From Owenia fusiformis (lineage: Eukaryota; Annelida; Polychaeta; Sabellida; Oweniidae), in NCBI GenBank assembly GCA_903813345.2, contig CAIIXF020000005.1, forward strand, positions 37,451,375-37,515,374: a stretch of 64,000 bases of DNA, written 5' to 3'. The notes below the pieces were generated by a model that made no database searches, was not told the DNA's origin, and was given only the letters and a program-made list of their open reading frames with translations. Shown here piece after piece: positions 1 through 12,027 of the stretch (within the stretch, counting starts at the first letter, position 1; each line of letters begins with the position of its first letter). The translations under genes were made by a program, and so were the position numbers.

Positions 1-2572
1 AGCCTCGAGTTTATATCATTGGTTTTTCCATGACAGACACCTTTCCTATTTGATGTCTTGCTTCAATTGATTGGAAAGTTTCAATGGGAAATATTGTTTT
101 CATAGACATTAAGATATATGTTGAGGGATTGGGCGTTATATATTTTGTGATGACGTAAATTTCTTATGGTGTATCATTTAACAACATAGAAGATTTCACA
201 TTTAGGGAAGATAATTTGGAAAGAGTTAATTCCACTTTTTTTACCCATAAGAAATCAACAAATAATTGAACATAAAATATCATGAAATCATTTGGCGTTC
301 TTTAAAGTAATTGTTCCTTGGTTGCCATTATGTGATTTAGCGTTTTTTTGTTGGGACTAATTTGGTACAATCGTAACTTAAGACTCCTAAAGAATTTAAG
401 GTTATGGCTGTAATCTTTTATTTAGCCGATTAATTACTTTTATCCAATCTGAAGTTACTATCGATTTTGCATTGACGTTGTCTCAAAAATTAATAGTTTA
501 ATTCATTTGTAACATGGTTTCTATACCAATAGAGTTAGAGTGGCTGTGGTAGGAGGGTAGCCTGCACGTAGCTTTGCCTATTTATGAGTCAGGCCGACAG
601 GTCAGAGCGTCATTCACATCTACAACCACCACGCAGTCAGAAGAGAACCAAGTGCTCATATATTTTATAGATAGCTTATATTATGCTAGCACGTTTCTAA
701 ATAAAACATATCAAATATTAAAAATAAACATAAACCATGAGGTTAGTTTATAACTTCATTGTTGATGCCACATGCATGCTAAGATTAGCAAAACAGAAAC
801 AATTCTTGTATGTTCATTCTGTTAAACCAGTGTATTCCTTCAGTCGTATGTAATAAATACACTGATATCAAAATGTTCAAAATTATCATTACCAGCAATT
901 GATGTCTTGGCATGTGTTTGAACAACATGCTATTCAAACGTGATGCTGAATTAAATCTGAATTTAAGAAGGAAATGAATTTGTTTTCTTAACCTCTTGAA
1001 TCCCAGTCTCTAAAATCGGTTGAAACCAGAGATATTTTTCATTTTTGCCACCTTTTAATATTTAACTACATTCATATACAACTTTAGAAGCTATACTTAG
1101 TAAAATCAGAAGGCGGAGATCATTTCTACAAATTCTAAAACAAGTTTTGTTTAAATTGGATGAAAATTGTTCAAATAAGAGCAATTTTAGTGAAAAATTT
1201 TGTGACGGATTTTCTCGTCACCCTGGGTTTCAAGGTCATTTCTGAGGTGACGAGATATCTCTTCACTCCAGGTAGTCAAGAGGTTAAAGACATTATGAGC
1301 ATAGAATGTCATAGATTGCCCATTTTGTAAAACATACATTCATCTTTGACTTAACGCAGTAGGCATCAATGTCTCCAAAATTGCATATTTGAGGTATTTT
1401 TCTTTCTTGGTATGTTTACTAAGAGAATAATATTTGCATTTCATCAGAGTGTCTGGGTAATATTATATGTACTATGGTACTTCATACTTCGAAAACACAT
1501 GATGAGAGAGATAAATCCCAGCTCTGTCCCAAAAAATGACATGTAACGTCTTATATCTCTTGCAAAGTGCTATTTGCATATTTTCTCTTCGTCTGGATAT
1601 GAATGTATTATTGTTGCAAAGCTTCATGGATAAAACAATTAATATAGTACAATAGACAGGATTTCAAAGATATTCTGAAGAAGCATCCTCGTTGGAAGGT
1701 TTATAAGTAGCTAGGGCAAAGGGCAATGTCATAAAGGTTATATTTGTTCTGATTCCCACTAAGAGAGGTTAGATTCATGACGTAATTAGGGAATTTCAGG
1801 GTGGCACTTCAGGTTAGAACGTGCTGCTTTATAGCTTTTTTAGATATTTGAGATTTAACCAGTTATAAACAACATGTCTATTCTCTTTGTAGCGAGGACA
1901 TTGCCATAAGAGAAAATTGATTTGTTCGATTTTGGCGTTAGCTGTTATTGCTACAAAAAGGACGGGTGTCATTAAGGGCCCTTTTTAGCCCCCAAAGATA
2001 TCTGATAATAATGCATATCATATTGAAGAAAAATCATTTGTGCTTTATAAAAATACAATTTCAGCGAATTTTGACCTTTGATGTTCACACAACAGTCATT
2101 TAAAGATCATATACCATTTTTGGTGTTTTTACAAAAAATTCTTTATTTATTGTTGTCTAAGTAAATAGTATTTAAATATTAGCCAATATAAATATATTAA
2201 AATGTAATATATGAAATACTGAAGAAAAGATACGATTAAAATTATTTTCATGGAAAAGCACATAGGGCAATATTGACAAAATGCAAATGCTATTTTGGTA
2301 GGTTCTGGGCTGGCAATGGGTACATTTCAATTGTGACTGTAATGGATTACTATTGACTTTTATCAACATCACAGGGCAACATTTAAGCAACTTAAATACA
2401 AGGAAAATCAAAGATTTCCTCTCATTTCTAAAACGAGGAACAAAAGCATGAATTCAAGGAAAATAAATGATGGCCTGTGCCAAAATATATAACATATGAG
2501 AAAGTTGTGGCACAGTAAAGGATATGTATAGGATATCATCTGATTTTAAATGATTTTATCTTTATCTCGAAG

Positions 2573-2629
2573 TTGATATCAATATCTTGCCAAGTTAGCA
2601 TAGCGAATTAGCGCAGATATTGATATCAA
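2573..2629. repeat. Perfect 15-bp inverted repeat
   Basis: TTGATATCAATATCT at 2573-2587 is exactly complementary to AGATATTGATATCAA at 2615-2629, with a 27-nt spacer. It is AT-rich and looks like a relic foldback. No flanking duplication was recognised. Confidence 0.7.
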
Positions 2630-2810
2630 TGAGTTGGATTAACACAATATCACGAAAATTCATAGGATGTTCTACTTTTCCCATAATTCACCTCTAAAAC
2701 TAAACAAAGCATATCAAAACAACATCCATTCATTCATTCATCCCCGTGATGTCATGAAATCAATATGTAACAAAACACATTATATTGGTAGTAGTTTTCA
2801 AATCCCTGCC

Positions 2811-2861
2811 AAAAGGTGATATCTGTGAAATATTTTCCGTATTCCACAGATATCACTTTTT
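2811..2861. repeat. Foldback hairpin
   Basis: The arms at 2811-2831 and 2841-2861 share the core GTGATATCTGTG and its complement, with one or two mismatches and a loop of about 9 nt. It is a small foldback in unannotated DNA. Confidence 0.65.
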
Positions 2862-5079
2862 CCACGCATTTGCAAAATATCATAAATATGTTTTCATGTT
2901 ACCTAACAGAGTGGAACAGAGTTCAACTATGGGATAAAGAATAAAAATAGGTACATAATTGAATTACCACTCCAAAAATATTAAATATGAGGGTTTAAAG
3001 AAAGAATATTGAATATGAGATTCAAAAAGACAAGTGGCCTCATGTCTCACATTACCCAAACCCCAGATCCTCGATGTCATATACTGTACACTATATATCA
3101 ATGTTATTTACTGGGAGGATTGAATATGGAGTGTATAGCAATGGTCAATACGATATTTCCAGATGGATATTTTTTCCCTAGAAGCGGAACCCAAACTCAG
3201 TCATGACATAGAAGCTAACTTTTGCAATTAATAGAAACTTGTTTTTTATTATATTTTTGTGTTCTATATTTGAGATGAAATAATATGAGATTCATTTCTA
3301 CAAGAGGATGGAACGAATGTGAACTTGTATATTGAACTATACTCCTTTTCTGAATAAACAGAACAACATTTTATCCAAGCCAATTAAGAAAACCAAGGCC
3401 ATTCCAGTTAAACTAACACAATAACAACTTTTTGTCTGGACTCACTTATTATGTAAGAATGAAATGTATTACTGTTTACTGCATTAAATGTCAAGTATAC
3501 TATCTGTATTTAATTTCAAATGCCTATCTCACTTATCGAAGGTATACAAGAAATGTTATTTTGAAACAAATTCAGCACAACCAAAACCATGTCCACATAA
3601 TATGACAAATCCAAGATGGCTGCCACAATTTTAGATCCATGCACATGTGAAGAAGTTAGAAATACACATGGTCCACAAGTTCCATCCCCAATAAAATGGG
3701 AAGTTTAAGGTTTTCACACATATCAACTCTATTCCTATATACTTTATATTTGTGGTAAGGCTTGTGATCTAGGTAAACTTAGCATGTACATGTACCTCCT
3801 ATCCTCTGAAGCTAAAAACAGAAATAGTGACTTCAATTGAGAAAAATGAATCTTATGGGCTCCATATACATTTTGAGTGGCTGTCCGGCTAAAGTTAGAT
3901 ACTACTGATAATCTGAGATTGAAAATTATGTCAAGTTTAGTCCTCAGCCTCTCATAACGGATAACTTCAAGGTAATTGTGTTGTTACTGCAAAAACCTCC
4001 AACTATTCATCACAAATCTACCATATTTTGCATCTGTCAAAACCCTTCATTTCATGTTAATTTTCAGACTTTTGCTTGTGCCATCATTAAATATATATAT
4101 TCAACTTGTTATTCAGAATATTTTAAGAACTTTTCATGAATTTTTTTATTTTCACACTTTTGAAAAAATGACTAAGTCAGAGAATGGCCTCTTAATGGCA
4201 TGTCCCCTTTCTGTAAAAACATGTTTCATAGACATTATTTTTGAAAATGAAATCTGTTCTTTTGGTTGATTTTGAGAGTGAAATACTTTGTTGTTATGTG
4301 AGGAGGTGTTCTTTATTCATTAAGAAGCCTTAAAAGATCAAGTAGTGTCTTGGTATGATTATCTAGATTAGTGCTCAACCTCCGTTTGCCGCTTTGTTAT
4401 ATTGTCTAATCAGGAACTAAGAACATTGTTGACCTATCCAAGTTAAACACGCCTAACTGTGTGGTTAGTCGCTGTCTGCATCAGTCCTTGAAAGGTCAAT
4501 TTTCTTTTTTAAAGTGATTTTTCATGACAGGAAATACATTTGTTTATTTATGTATTATTAATGTTTTCTTGAGCTGGGATATTTACAGAAAACAATGTTA
4601 GAGTCCAAGGCTAATGACTAAGAATTACAAATTAATTTAAAAATATTTATTTAAATTAGGAGATTTGAAGCTCAAGGTTAAAGATTAGGCTATATTTAAG
4701 TTTTTACCCAAATACATATGTAAATAATGACATATATATGTTTATGTTTGCCTTGAGGTTCCAAAACTAGATAATTATATTTAAAGATTAAGTTCTTTTA
4801 CAAAAAATGAAAAAGTAGAATGCTGAAAAAAGAATTGAAAATTAAAAGATTCGTTGCCATCCGTGGAAGATGTCAGATTTCATGTATTATGTCACAATTA
4901 GGGGTGATATCAAAAATGTCAACAACGGTTGTAGAAGAACAACGTTATTATGTTGGGGAAGGTTTTTTAATTCAGATTCAAGAGAATATTTTCAATATTT
5001 CAATATTTTTGCATTATAGTGATGTGTGAGAGGGGTAAAACAATAATGAAATTAACTTTGTTTTTGTCTAACTAGAATA

Positions 5080-5270
5080 ACGGCATCTCATGCCATCTTA
5101 TTATTTTATTTACATCTTTCGCCAGAGAAGTAACAACCATCTACATTTGCTACAAGTGCTGCCGTCTATACACTAGTGAAACATCTCATATCATCTTTTA
5201 CATCTGTCATCAGGAGAGCTAAGAACTGTCCACATTTGCTTTCAGGTGCTGCCATCTATACAAGTAAAAT
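5080..5270. repeat. Imperfect tandem duplication next to RPL29 start
   Basis: Two units of about 95 bp repeat in order: a CATCT(T/C)AT segment, TTTACATCT, a purine-rich GAGA stretch, ACATTTGCT, then GTGCTGCC(G/A)TCTATACA. The second unit ends just before the RPL29 ATG and contains a good acceptor (TGCTTTCAG at 5237-5245). In the first unit the corresponding position has lost the AG context. The duplication may therefore include the 5'UTR exon boundary. Confidence 0.6.
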
Positions 5271-5279
5271 AAAGACAAA

Positions 5280-7585
5280 ATGGCAAAGTCAAAGAATCAC
5301 ACCGCACACAACCAGAGTGAGTCAAATTATATTATATCAAATATTTGTTGTAAACACTCATTTTTGAACATTCAGATCTATTTAGAGTTTAATCCCGATC
5401 AACTTCTGTATATGACATCCAATGATTCATATTTGAATTTAAGGTCTCAGAATCTTGCACAGATTAATAAGAATAAGAAATATAAAAACACTTATCTGTT
5501 GTAGTATAACTTTTGACCAATTATTGTTGTTATTTTAGACCGCAAGGATCACAGAAATGGACTTCCAAGGCCCAAGAAGCAACGTTTCCCATCTCTCAAA
5601 GGAGTAAGTATCGTTTCAAGTAAATAACATGGAACACCAAAATAAAATTTTGCGGAAGTCTGTTTTACAAAAGTCTATAAATACGGCAAAAGTACAAACC
5701 TGTTTTTCCTTGAAATAATAAGTCTCTGTTGAAGGGTTAGAATAAACTTTCTCTGACCTATTTACACAATTTATGATATGAAATATCAATACAGTATAAT
5801 ATATCAATTGTTTTGTTCAGTGATATTAGAGAAGACTTAGGCAACACCTATGGTTAAAAACTGGTCTGTTGGTATTGATTTATAATCAAAAAAATAGTCA
5901 GGAGTTTTGATTGCATGATCTCATGATCAAATAAATAATTCACTTATGAAAATATTTATATAACATTGCTCATGACATTAGATGTTTTTTCTGGAGAACA
6001 CAGTTGAAACAATCAATAGAATATGATAAAGTAGGTTGGAAAGTAGGAAAAAGACAAATACTTGGAAATACTTTAATGTTATTAAAATAGGGTGGTAGAG
6101 CATAACATGTATTGGAAAACCTGAAGCAGTAGGATAAAATCTTTCTATGATATATTAAAGCTGAAATAAGAAATGAAGAGGATGGATGACAAATGTTGTG
6201 AGCTGCAACATTATTTTTCTAAACAATCAGATTCACCTTACCAAATATTAAAAAGATCCATGGTGGCCTTTAAAATGGTGTTGTAATTGAAGATGTGCAA
6301 AAAAAGTAAAAAACACACGAAAAGTTAAGAAACAAATTCCAGTAACAATGAATAATGAGCAAATACCTCTTGTAAATAGCCATAAACATTTAGGCATCAT
6401 TTTAGACAAACACCTTAGCTTTGAAGAACACATTAACTCAGTGATTACTAGGTGTAATAAAATGTTAAATCCATTAAAAGCACTCAAATTTTCAGTAAGA
6501 TCAAAACACTTACAGACAATTTACATGGCATTCATTCTCCCACATCTCGAATATGGCAATATTATTTTTGACAGCGCAAATCTAAACCTCTTAGCAAGTT
6601 TAGATAGAGTCCAATATAGAGCGGGTCTTATTGTAAGTGGTTGCATCCAAGGGTCAAACTCTGAGAAGGTGATGGCATGTCTTGGATGGAGATCTTTATC
6701 CAATCGAAGAAAAGAAAAAAAACTAGTTTTTATGTTTGATTTTGTAAATAATTATAAGATGCCTTCATATGTTTCAAATGTTTTTGAACAGTATAAGAAT
6801 CAGGTAACCCACCAAAGACTTCGTCGTAGCAATGATTTTAAGATCCCATTCAAAGCATCTGCTAAACTTAGAAAGTTTACAGCTTTATCCAGTATTAAAT
6901 TATGGGATAATTTACCTGATGAACTGAAACAAGCAAACTCACGCAACTCATTTAAGTATAAAATTAGAACATTTTTGAATGGGAAAAAGAAAGAATTCAC
7001 AACCCCAAGATTAAACCTATCCAGAGATAAAGAAATTGTCTTAAATAAAACGAGATGTGATCTCATTTTTAGGCAGCATCTTTTTACACATAACTTCAAA
7101 AATATTCCAAATGCCAAATGTAAATGTGGTCACTCTACTGAATCAACCAAACACCTATTGCTCCATTGCCCTCTTTTTAACACTCAAAGACTCAATTTTC
7201 ACAGAGAACTAGGGGGACTGCCATCCTTTAATTTAAACTCTTTTAATAATAGAAAACAGGAGGACAGGGTAGACTTTCTACTTTTTGCAGATCCTTCTCT
7301 TGACACAATTACAAATAAAAAGGCTATTGAATTAACAGCCGAGTTTTTACACTCTATTGTCAAGGAAGTTAAATAGTCCAATATTCATTAATTTATACAT
7401 ATATCTCTGACCTGTCTTCATGTTTTCAAGATTATTTTCATGTTCATAAATATGTTTTATATCTATCATTTTTACATTATGACCTATTTTAACTTATATT
7501 GTAACTACTTCAACAGGGCCAATAATGCTTCGGCGTAGGCCCTGTATCTGTTTGTATGATGTATTATGAAATAAAGGAAATATAA

Positions 7586-7616
<31 letters not shown>

Positions 7617-10600
7617 TGTGCAAAAATTGTGATTGTTTTGACATTTAAGTTAATAATCTGCACCATCATTCATTAAAAGCTAAGACAAAATAATTTAAGT
7701 ACTAGAAGATATCATCAATGATTTAATGAGAACAAACTTTTTCCATTTTTCGTGAGATTAAATGAGAACTTTATGATCAATCCTTGTATTCATGCATTGC
7801 ATCAAAGATTTGTGCACTATAAATGTTATCATAAAATAACAGAAAAATCAATGTTTCGTATTGTGTCAGGGTTCTGTGTAGACATTTAGACTGTAGAAGA
7901 GTGCATCGTCTCCAGCTCCACCCACATCTTATAGGCGGCTTATAGACGAGCCATGATTGTAAGCAATTATGCAAATGATCCCTATATTGCAAAGTATATA
8001 TATTTTAGCAGTATTCCAATGAGTAAGTTAATAGGTGTGTGAATGTAAATTTCCAGTTTTTAAGTAATCTTTAATGTCACAATTTTGTTGTGATTTTAGC
8101 TATGCCCCACATATTTGAACCAGATGGATGTCTGAAAATAGGCTATCAGAGAGATATGTTACTTCAACTATTGAAATTCATACATGTATTTTTGTTCAAA
8201 ATTGGAACATTTGAAGTGTATTAACATGATTAAGGATGATTGTTTCCACATCAAGAAAACACAATCAGTAACCAAATGCCGAAAAATATGAGGCTGATTT
8301 TTCAACAACTATTCTATAACTATAAAGGATTCAGATCCCTACTGTCAACCTTTCTTATCGAGATACCCCCAAATATTTATTTTGGCTTTTATTTACCAAG
8401 CAAGATTCCTGCATATCCCGTAATAAAATTTTTTAAGAAATTATGCAATTGCATGTATTTCTAAAAATGTTACTAAATAAAAGAAAATGTAGTTGTCGTT
8501 AGCTCACCCTGTATATTTTATGAGTCCAAAATATGTTCTATAATATATAGAGTTCAAAGTATGTTCTGAACTCAGTTGATCTCTAATCAATGAATTCCTA
8601 GAAATGAATATTATTATTTTATGTATGGATGTGACACATGGTATCACCATCAAAGGCACATGACACATCTTATCTTGAAGTACAACAATTGAATATTGTT
8701 ATAAAATGAATTTTAATTAGAAGAAAAATAGTTACAGTTCACTGTCCAGAAAAAGTTTTAATCCTTAGGGAGACACTTATCTACATTATTTTATTCAATT
8801 AATATGATTTATTACTTGAAACGTATTATTTTACAAAGAAGCCATCCATCGTCCATTTATTTGTCTGTTTGTCTGTGTGGGCCATAACTCAGATACTGGT
8901 TTTCGGATTTTGTCCAAATTGTTTAGGCTTATCTTTTATGGGCATAGGAACGGACCTTCATGGGCATAGCAAGGGGGTGCGATAGGTACAAAAAAGAAAG
9001 AAAAAAAGCAAATCTGTAGAATTTGTGGAAATTCTGGTTTGAAATGCTTAGAACGCACTGTATACAATGTTGATTTTGAAAAAATCTGGGATGAACCCCC
9101 GTACCCCACTTTTTGGTGCTTGCTTTGCTGGCAGTTTAAATTTTATAGTCTAATGCCCAAGGATGAAGAATGATGGTTCAAGAAGAAATTATTGATATGG
9201 TTGAATGCAAAATGGGGCCATTTTTTCAGTGGTGGTTGGATTTTGTACAAATTTCATTTGATGATATCTAAGGAATAATGGCACTTAAGCTCAAGAAGAA
9301 ATTCTCAAGATGGCCATTGAATTCAAAAAAGTTCTAAGGAAGGAATTTCATGTCACATCATGGGTTTAGATTTAGCCAAATAAAGACAAGACCTGTCACC
9401 ATTCCATTGATCTGTTTTGTGAAATGATCAAAATGTTGCGTGGTTTGATAAAATGTTTTGTTCATTGGGATTTGTTACTTCGGGGAGTTACTGTGTTTCT
9501 AGAAAGTGTATATTTGAGTGGAACAATCCAGGGCAGCATGTACAGCCCGAGGGATGTTAAAAAATCAAATATGGTGTACTTTTATAATAATGAAAATAAT
9601 TCACCTTTTGAACTCATAAACTTACTAAGCCTCAGGATGCCTGTGCTCATAAAGCTCATCCATATATATTTAAATGATATCTGTTAAGATATTTTAGATT
9701 GTGATAAACCTACTATTATTATGCATATTAATGTGATTTTAATAGATAAGATATTTATTAAACAACAGAAGTAAGAATGTCGAATTTAGTATGGTGGCAT
9801 TATATAATTTGCCTTATTTGCACAGACAACAAACACCTACAGCCTAAATGGAACACACTTATTGAATTTATAATGTCATTTTAAGATATAACTGGTTACT
9901 AACCTTTAAGGAAACCTTGGGGTCATCTAGGGAATGACCTTTTTAGACTGTTATAAAGGAAATGTGTTACGCCAAAATCCTGAGGAAAGGCTATAAGGCT
10001 AACAGTCTACACATATTACACCCCTTACAAGGAATCTGGGCAATGCATATTTCTAAGCCCCTGTGATATAATGAGGGTGATTTTGTGGTCGTTTATGTGG
10101 TCGTTTATGTTTTTTGTTTTTTATCATACTTCATAATTCTGCTTGTTAGGCTGTTTAAATATACCAATCTAAGAGACAAACATATAAACTCAAAGTAAAG
10201 TTGAACTTGTATCATGTTGGGGTTGAAATTCATACTGTGCCTATTTTAGCAGTCATTAGTGGTGATTAGTAACATAAGCCCAATGTTTATTTTTTAGATA
10301 TCATATGTAGACTATCTATCAAGCTTTATTACATACTATATTACACCATTTGAATGTTCTATACTGTTACAGAATGAAATATTTGAAAGATTTAAAGTAA
10401 AATGACATTAGTCCAATCTAAAGAGATAAAATAAATTATTTTTTGAAATTTTTGGAACGCCACACATTTTTACATAAATATTTTATAATTTTGAACTTTC
10501 GAATAACAAATGTGCTCATTGTATTTTCAGGTTGACCCCAAGTTCTTGCGTAATCTGAGGTTTTCCAAGCGCCACAACAAATCCCAGAGCCATCTTTTGG

Positions 10601-10617
10601 GTGGAGACAAGAAATAG
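5280..10617 (+). CDS. RPL29: 60S ribosomal protein L29 (eL29), three coding exons
   Basis: eL29 is a small basic protein of the large ribosomal subunit. Coding exons are 5280-5316, 5539-5603 and 10531-10617 (TAG stop). Both junctions are GT/AG (gtgagt...tattttag; gtaagt...attttcag) and the frame is kept, giving 62 residues. The N-terminus MAKSKNHTAHNQ, the middle HRNG and PSLKG, and the start of exon 3, VDPKFLRN, are the conserved eL29 core. The protein ends soon after KRHNKSQSH with LLGGDKK, so it is close to the short yeast and insect forms and lacks the long lysine-rich tail of vertebrates. An acceptor at 5244-5245 suggests an upstream noncoding exon, not located. A LINE occupies 6304-7615 of intron 2 in the same orientation. 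Confidence 0.93.
6304..7615 (+). mobile_element. 5'-truncated LINE (non-LTR retrotransposon), copy 1
   Basis: The element carries the 3' part of a LINE ORF2 (6348-7376, continuously open), a 3'UTR with a stem-loop (7513-7545), AAATAAAGG and a pure A tail (about 7591-7615). It is flanked by the 11-bp target duplication ATGTGCAAAAA at 6293-6303 and 7616-7626. The duplication, tail and intact reading frame point to a fairly recent, target-primed insertion that lost its 5' end. It sits in RPL29 intron 2. Clade assignment (CR1/Jockey-like) is tentative. Confidence 0.93.
6348..7376 (+). pseudogene. LINE ORF2 fragment, C-terminal reverse transcriptase region
   Basis: The 342 residues begin after the reverse transcriptase catalytic motifs. 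KHLGIILDKHLSFEEHI and MAFILPHLEYGN are the thumb-region blocks typical of invertebrate LINEs, followed by a linker rich in K/R. A C-terminal cysteine/histidine motif follows (CKCGHSTESTKHLLLHCPLF), as found at the end of many CR1/Jockey-like ORF2 proteins. The endonuclease and the catalytic FADD box are missing, so it cannot mobilise itself. The first ATG is internal and the true protein start has been lost. It is a paralogue of the fragment in the element at 43.9-45.1 kb. Confidence 0.9.
8838..9400. repeat. Probable old dispersed repeat with GGCCATAACTCAG core
   Basis: A CCATCCATCGTCCATTTATTTGTCTGTTTG-like degenerate T/C-rich lead-in is followed by GGCCATAACTCAGATACTGG and several hundred bases with no coding potential. 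The core resembles a repeat common in marine invertebrate genomes; that comparison is from memory and was not checked. Confidence 0.35.
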
Positions 10618-10677
10618 ATGTGAAATTTAGAGACTTTGGCAAACTGCTTCAGTTCCTATGTAAATAGTAAGCTGTGG

Positions 10678-10683
10678 AATAAA
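10678..10683 (+). terminator. RPL29 polyadenylation signal
   Basis: AATAAA lies 61 bp after the RPL29 stop codon, the distance expected for a compact ribosomal-protein 3'UTR. Confidence 0.75.
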
Positions 10684-11845
10684 TACATGCCGTGCGCAAC
10701 TCAGTTCGATGTTTATTGTTCAGTTATTTATGTTGATTAGTGTACTGTATTTGTCTTTAATTTGATGGGCATTTGCATATGGTGGCCAATCAAAAAAATC
10801 ACCAAATTAGAAACTCGCCGAAATCCCTGGGAATTTGATGTTTTTTGTTTGGAACACTTCCAGAAATATATACCAAGATGGCCGAGGCCGTTTAAATTAA
10901 GAAATATTCGAAGAATCAACAAAACTGACAATGACTATCTCTAATTGAGTTAGACACCCAACAGGATAGGTTGGCTAATGATGTAGCATCTTATAACATT
11001 AGGTATCAGTTGTTACACAATGTTACAAGTCAGAACAGAGGTTCTTATTAAAAAAATGGGATAATGAAGACAAGGCCATTATATCTAAATATGCAATTGA
11101 ATATGAGAATATGGCAGCTGCTTAGGGTGGTAAAAATCATAGATTTGAATGTACAAATATTCAACTCACATTACATCTCATCCCCTTGAAAAACTGCCAA
11201 ATTAAAGAGACGCCAACATTTAGTCTGATATCCCAAAAATCACCAAATTAAAGATAAATACACTATACAACTACTTTACAGTAATATGCAGATATAGAGA
11301 AGCCCTCCATCAGTCAGTCAGTCAGCCAAGGAAGTGGTTTACTGGATAAAATATGAGCATTTAGCATTTATTTCAAGTTTTCTGCCAGACCCATAAGTTT
11401 CCATTGATTTTGAGATCTCTCTAAAGTATTGTTTTATTATGTTCAACTAAAGGTATTAAAGAGAGAAGGGGGGGGGGGGTGCAAAGGGGGTACTGATGCA
11501 AGACTATGTTAATAGGTTGAAATAATATACCATTACATGAACAATAAATAAATATTATGAAATAAATATTTAAGTTTCATTTAACTGGCCTTTTACCCAA
11601 ATTCTATCTTACTGGCAATAAAAATAAAAATGTCTTGGACTGAATTCTCTTAACCACTCCAATTTTCTGGCTGGAGTAAACATTATGAATCCAAACGAAT
11701 GTATGTTTAGGGATGAGAGTGCACCTGAATATATAATAAATACATAATGTTGATTTATATCCATGTTCTAGGCATCATTAATCCATTTATACATTTTGAT
11801 TGATGAGAGATATCCCACCTGAGGTAACAGGGAAATAACCTATGT

Positions 11846-12027
11846 CAACTGAATACCTCATCAACTGAATCAGTGAATAACCTCATCAACTGAATCAGTG
11901 AATAACCTCATCAACTGAATACCTCATCAACTGAATCAGTGAATAACCTCATCAACTGAATACCTCATCAACTGAATCAGTGAATAACCTCATCAACTGA
12001 ATCAGTGAATAACCTCATCAACTGATA
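11846..12027. repeat. Compound minisatellite
   Basis: Two related units alternate: a 25-bp unit CTCATCAACTGAATCAGTGA plus ATAAC, and a 17-bp unit CTCATCAACTGAATACC. Units are nearly identical, which suggests recent expansion. No gene overlaps. Confidence 0.92.

Larger units (their letters stand above)
1..5079. other. Non-coding region upstream of RPL29
   Basis: No convincing coding exon was seen; open frames are short and lack family resemblance or paired splice sites. The RPL29 promoter and 5' noncoding exon probably lie here or just downstream, but I could not place them. Two short hairpin-forming inverted repeats are listed separately (near 2.6 and 2.8 kb). Confidence 0.6.

Noticed and set aside
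3009-4269. Short plus-strand frames in the upstream region
   Set aside because: Low-complexity AT-rich translations with no domain, no Kozak context and no splice partners.
11846-12027. CRISPR-like array
   Set aside because: Units are contiguous without unique spacers and the context is eukaryotic; it is a minisatellite.
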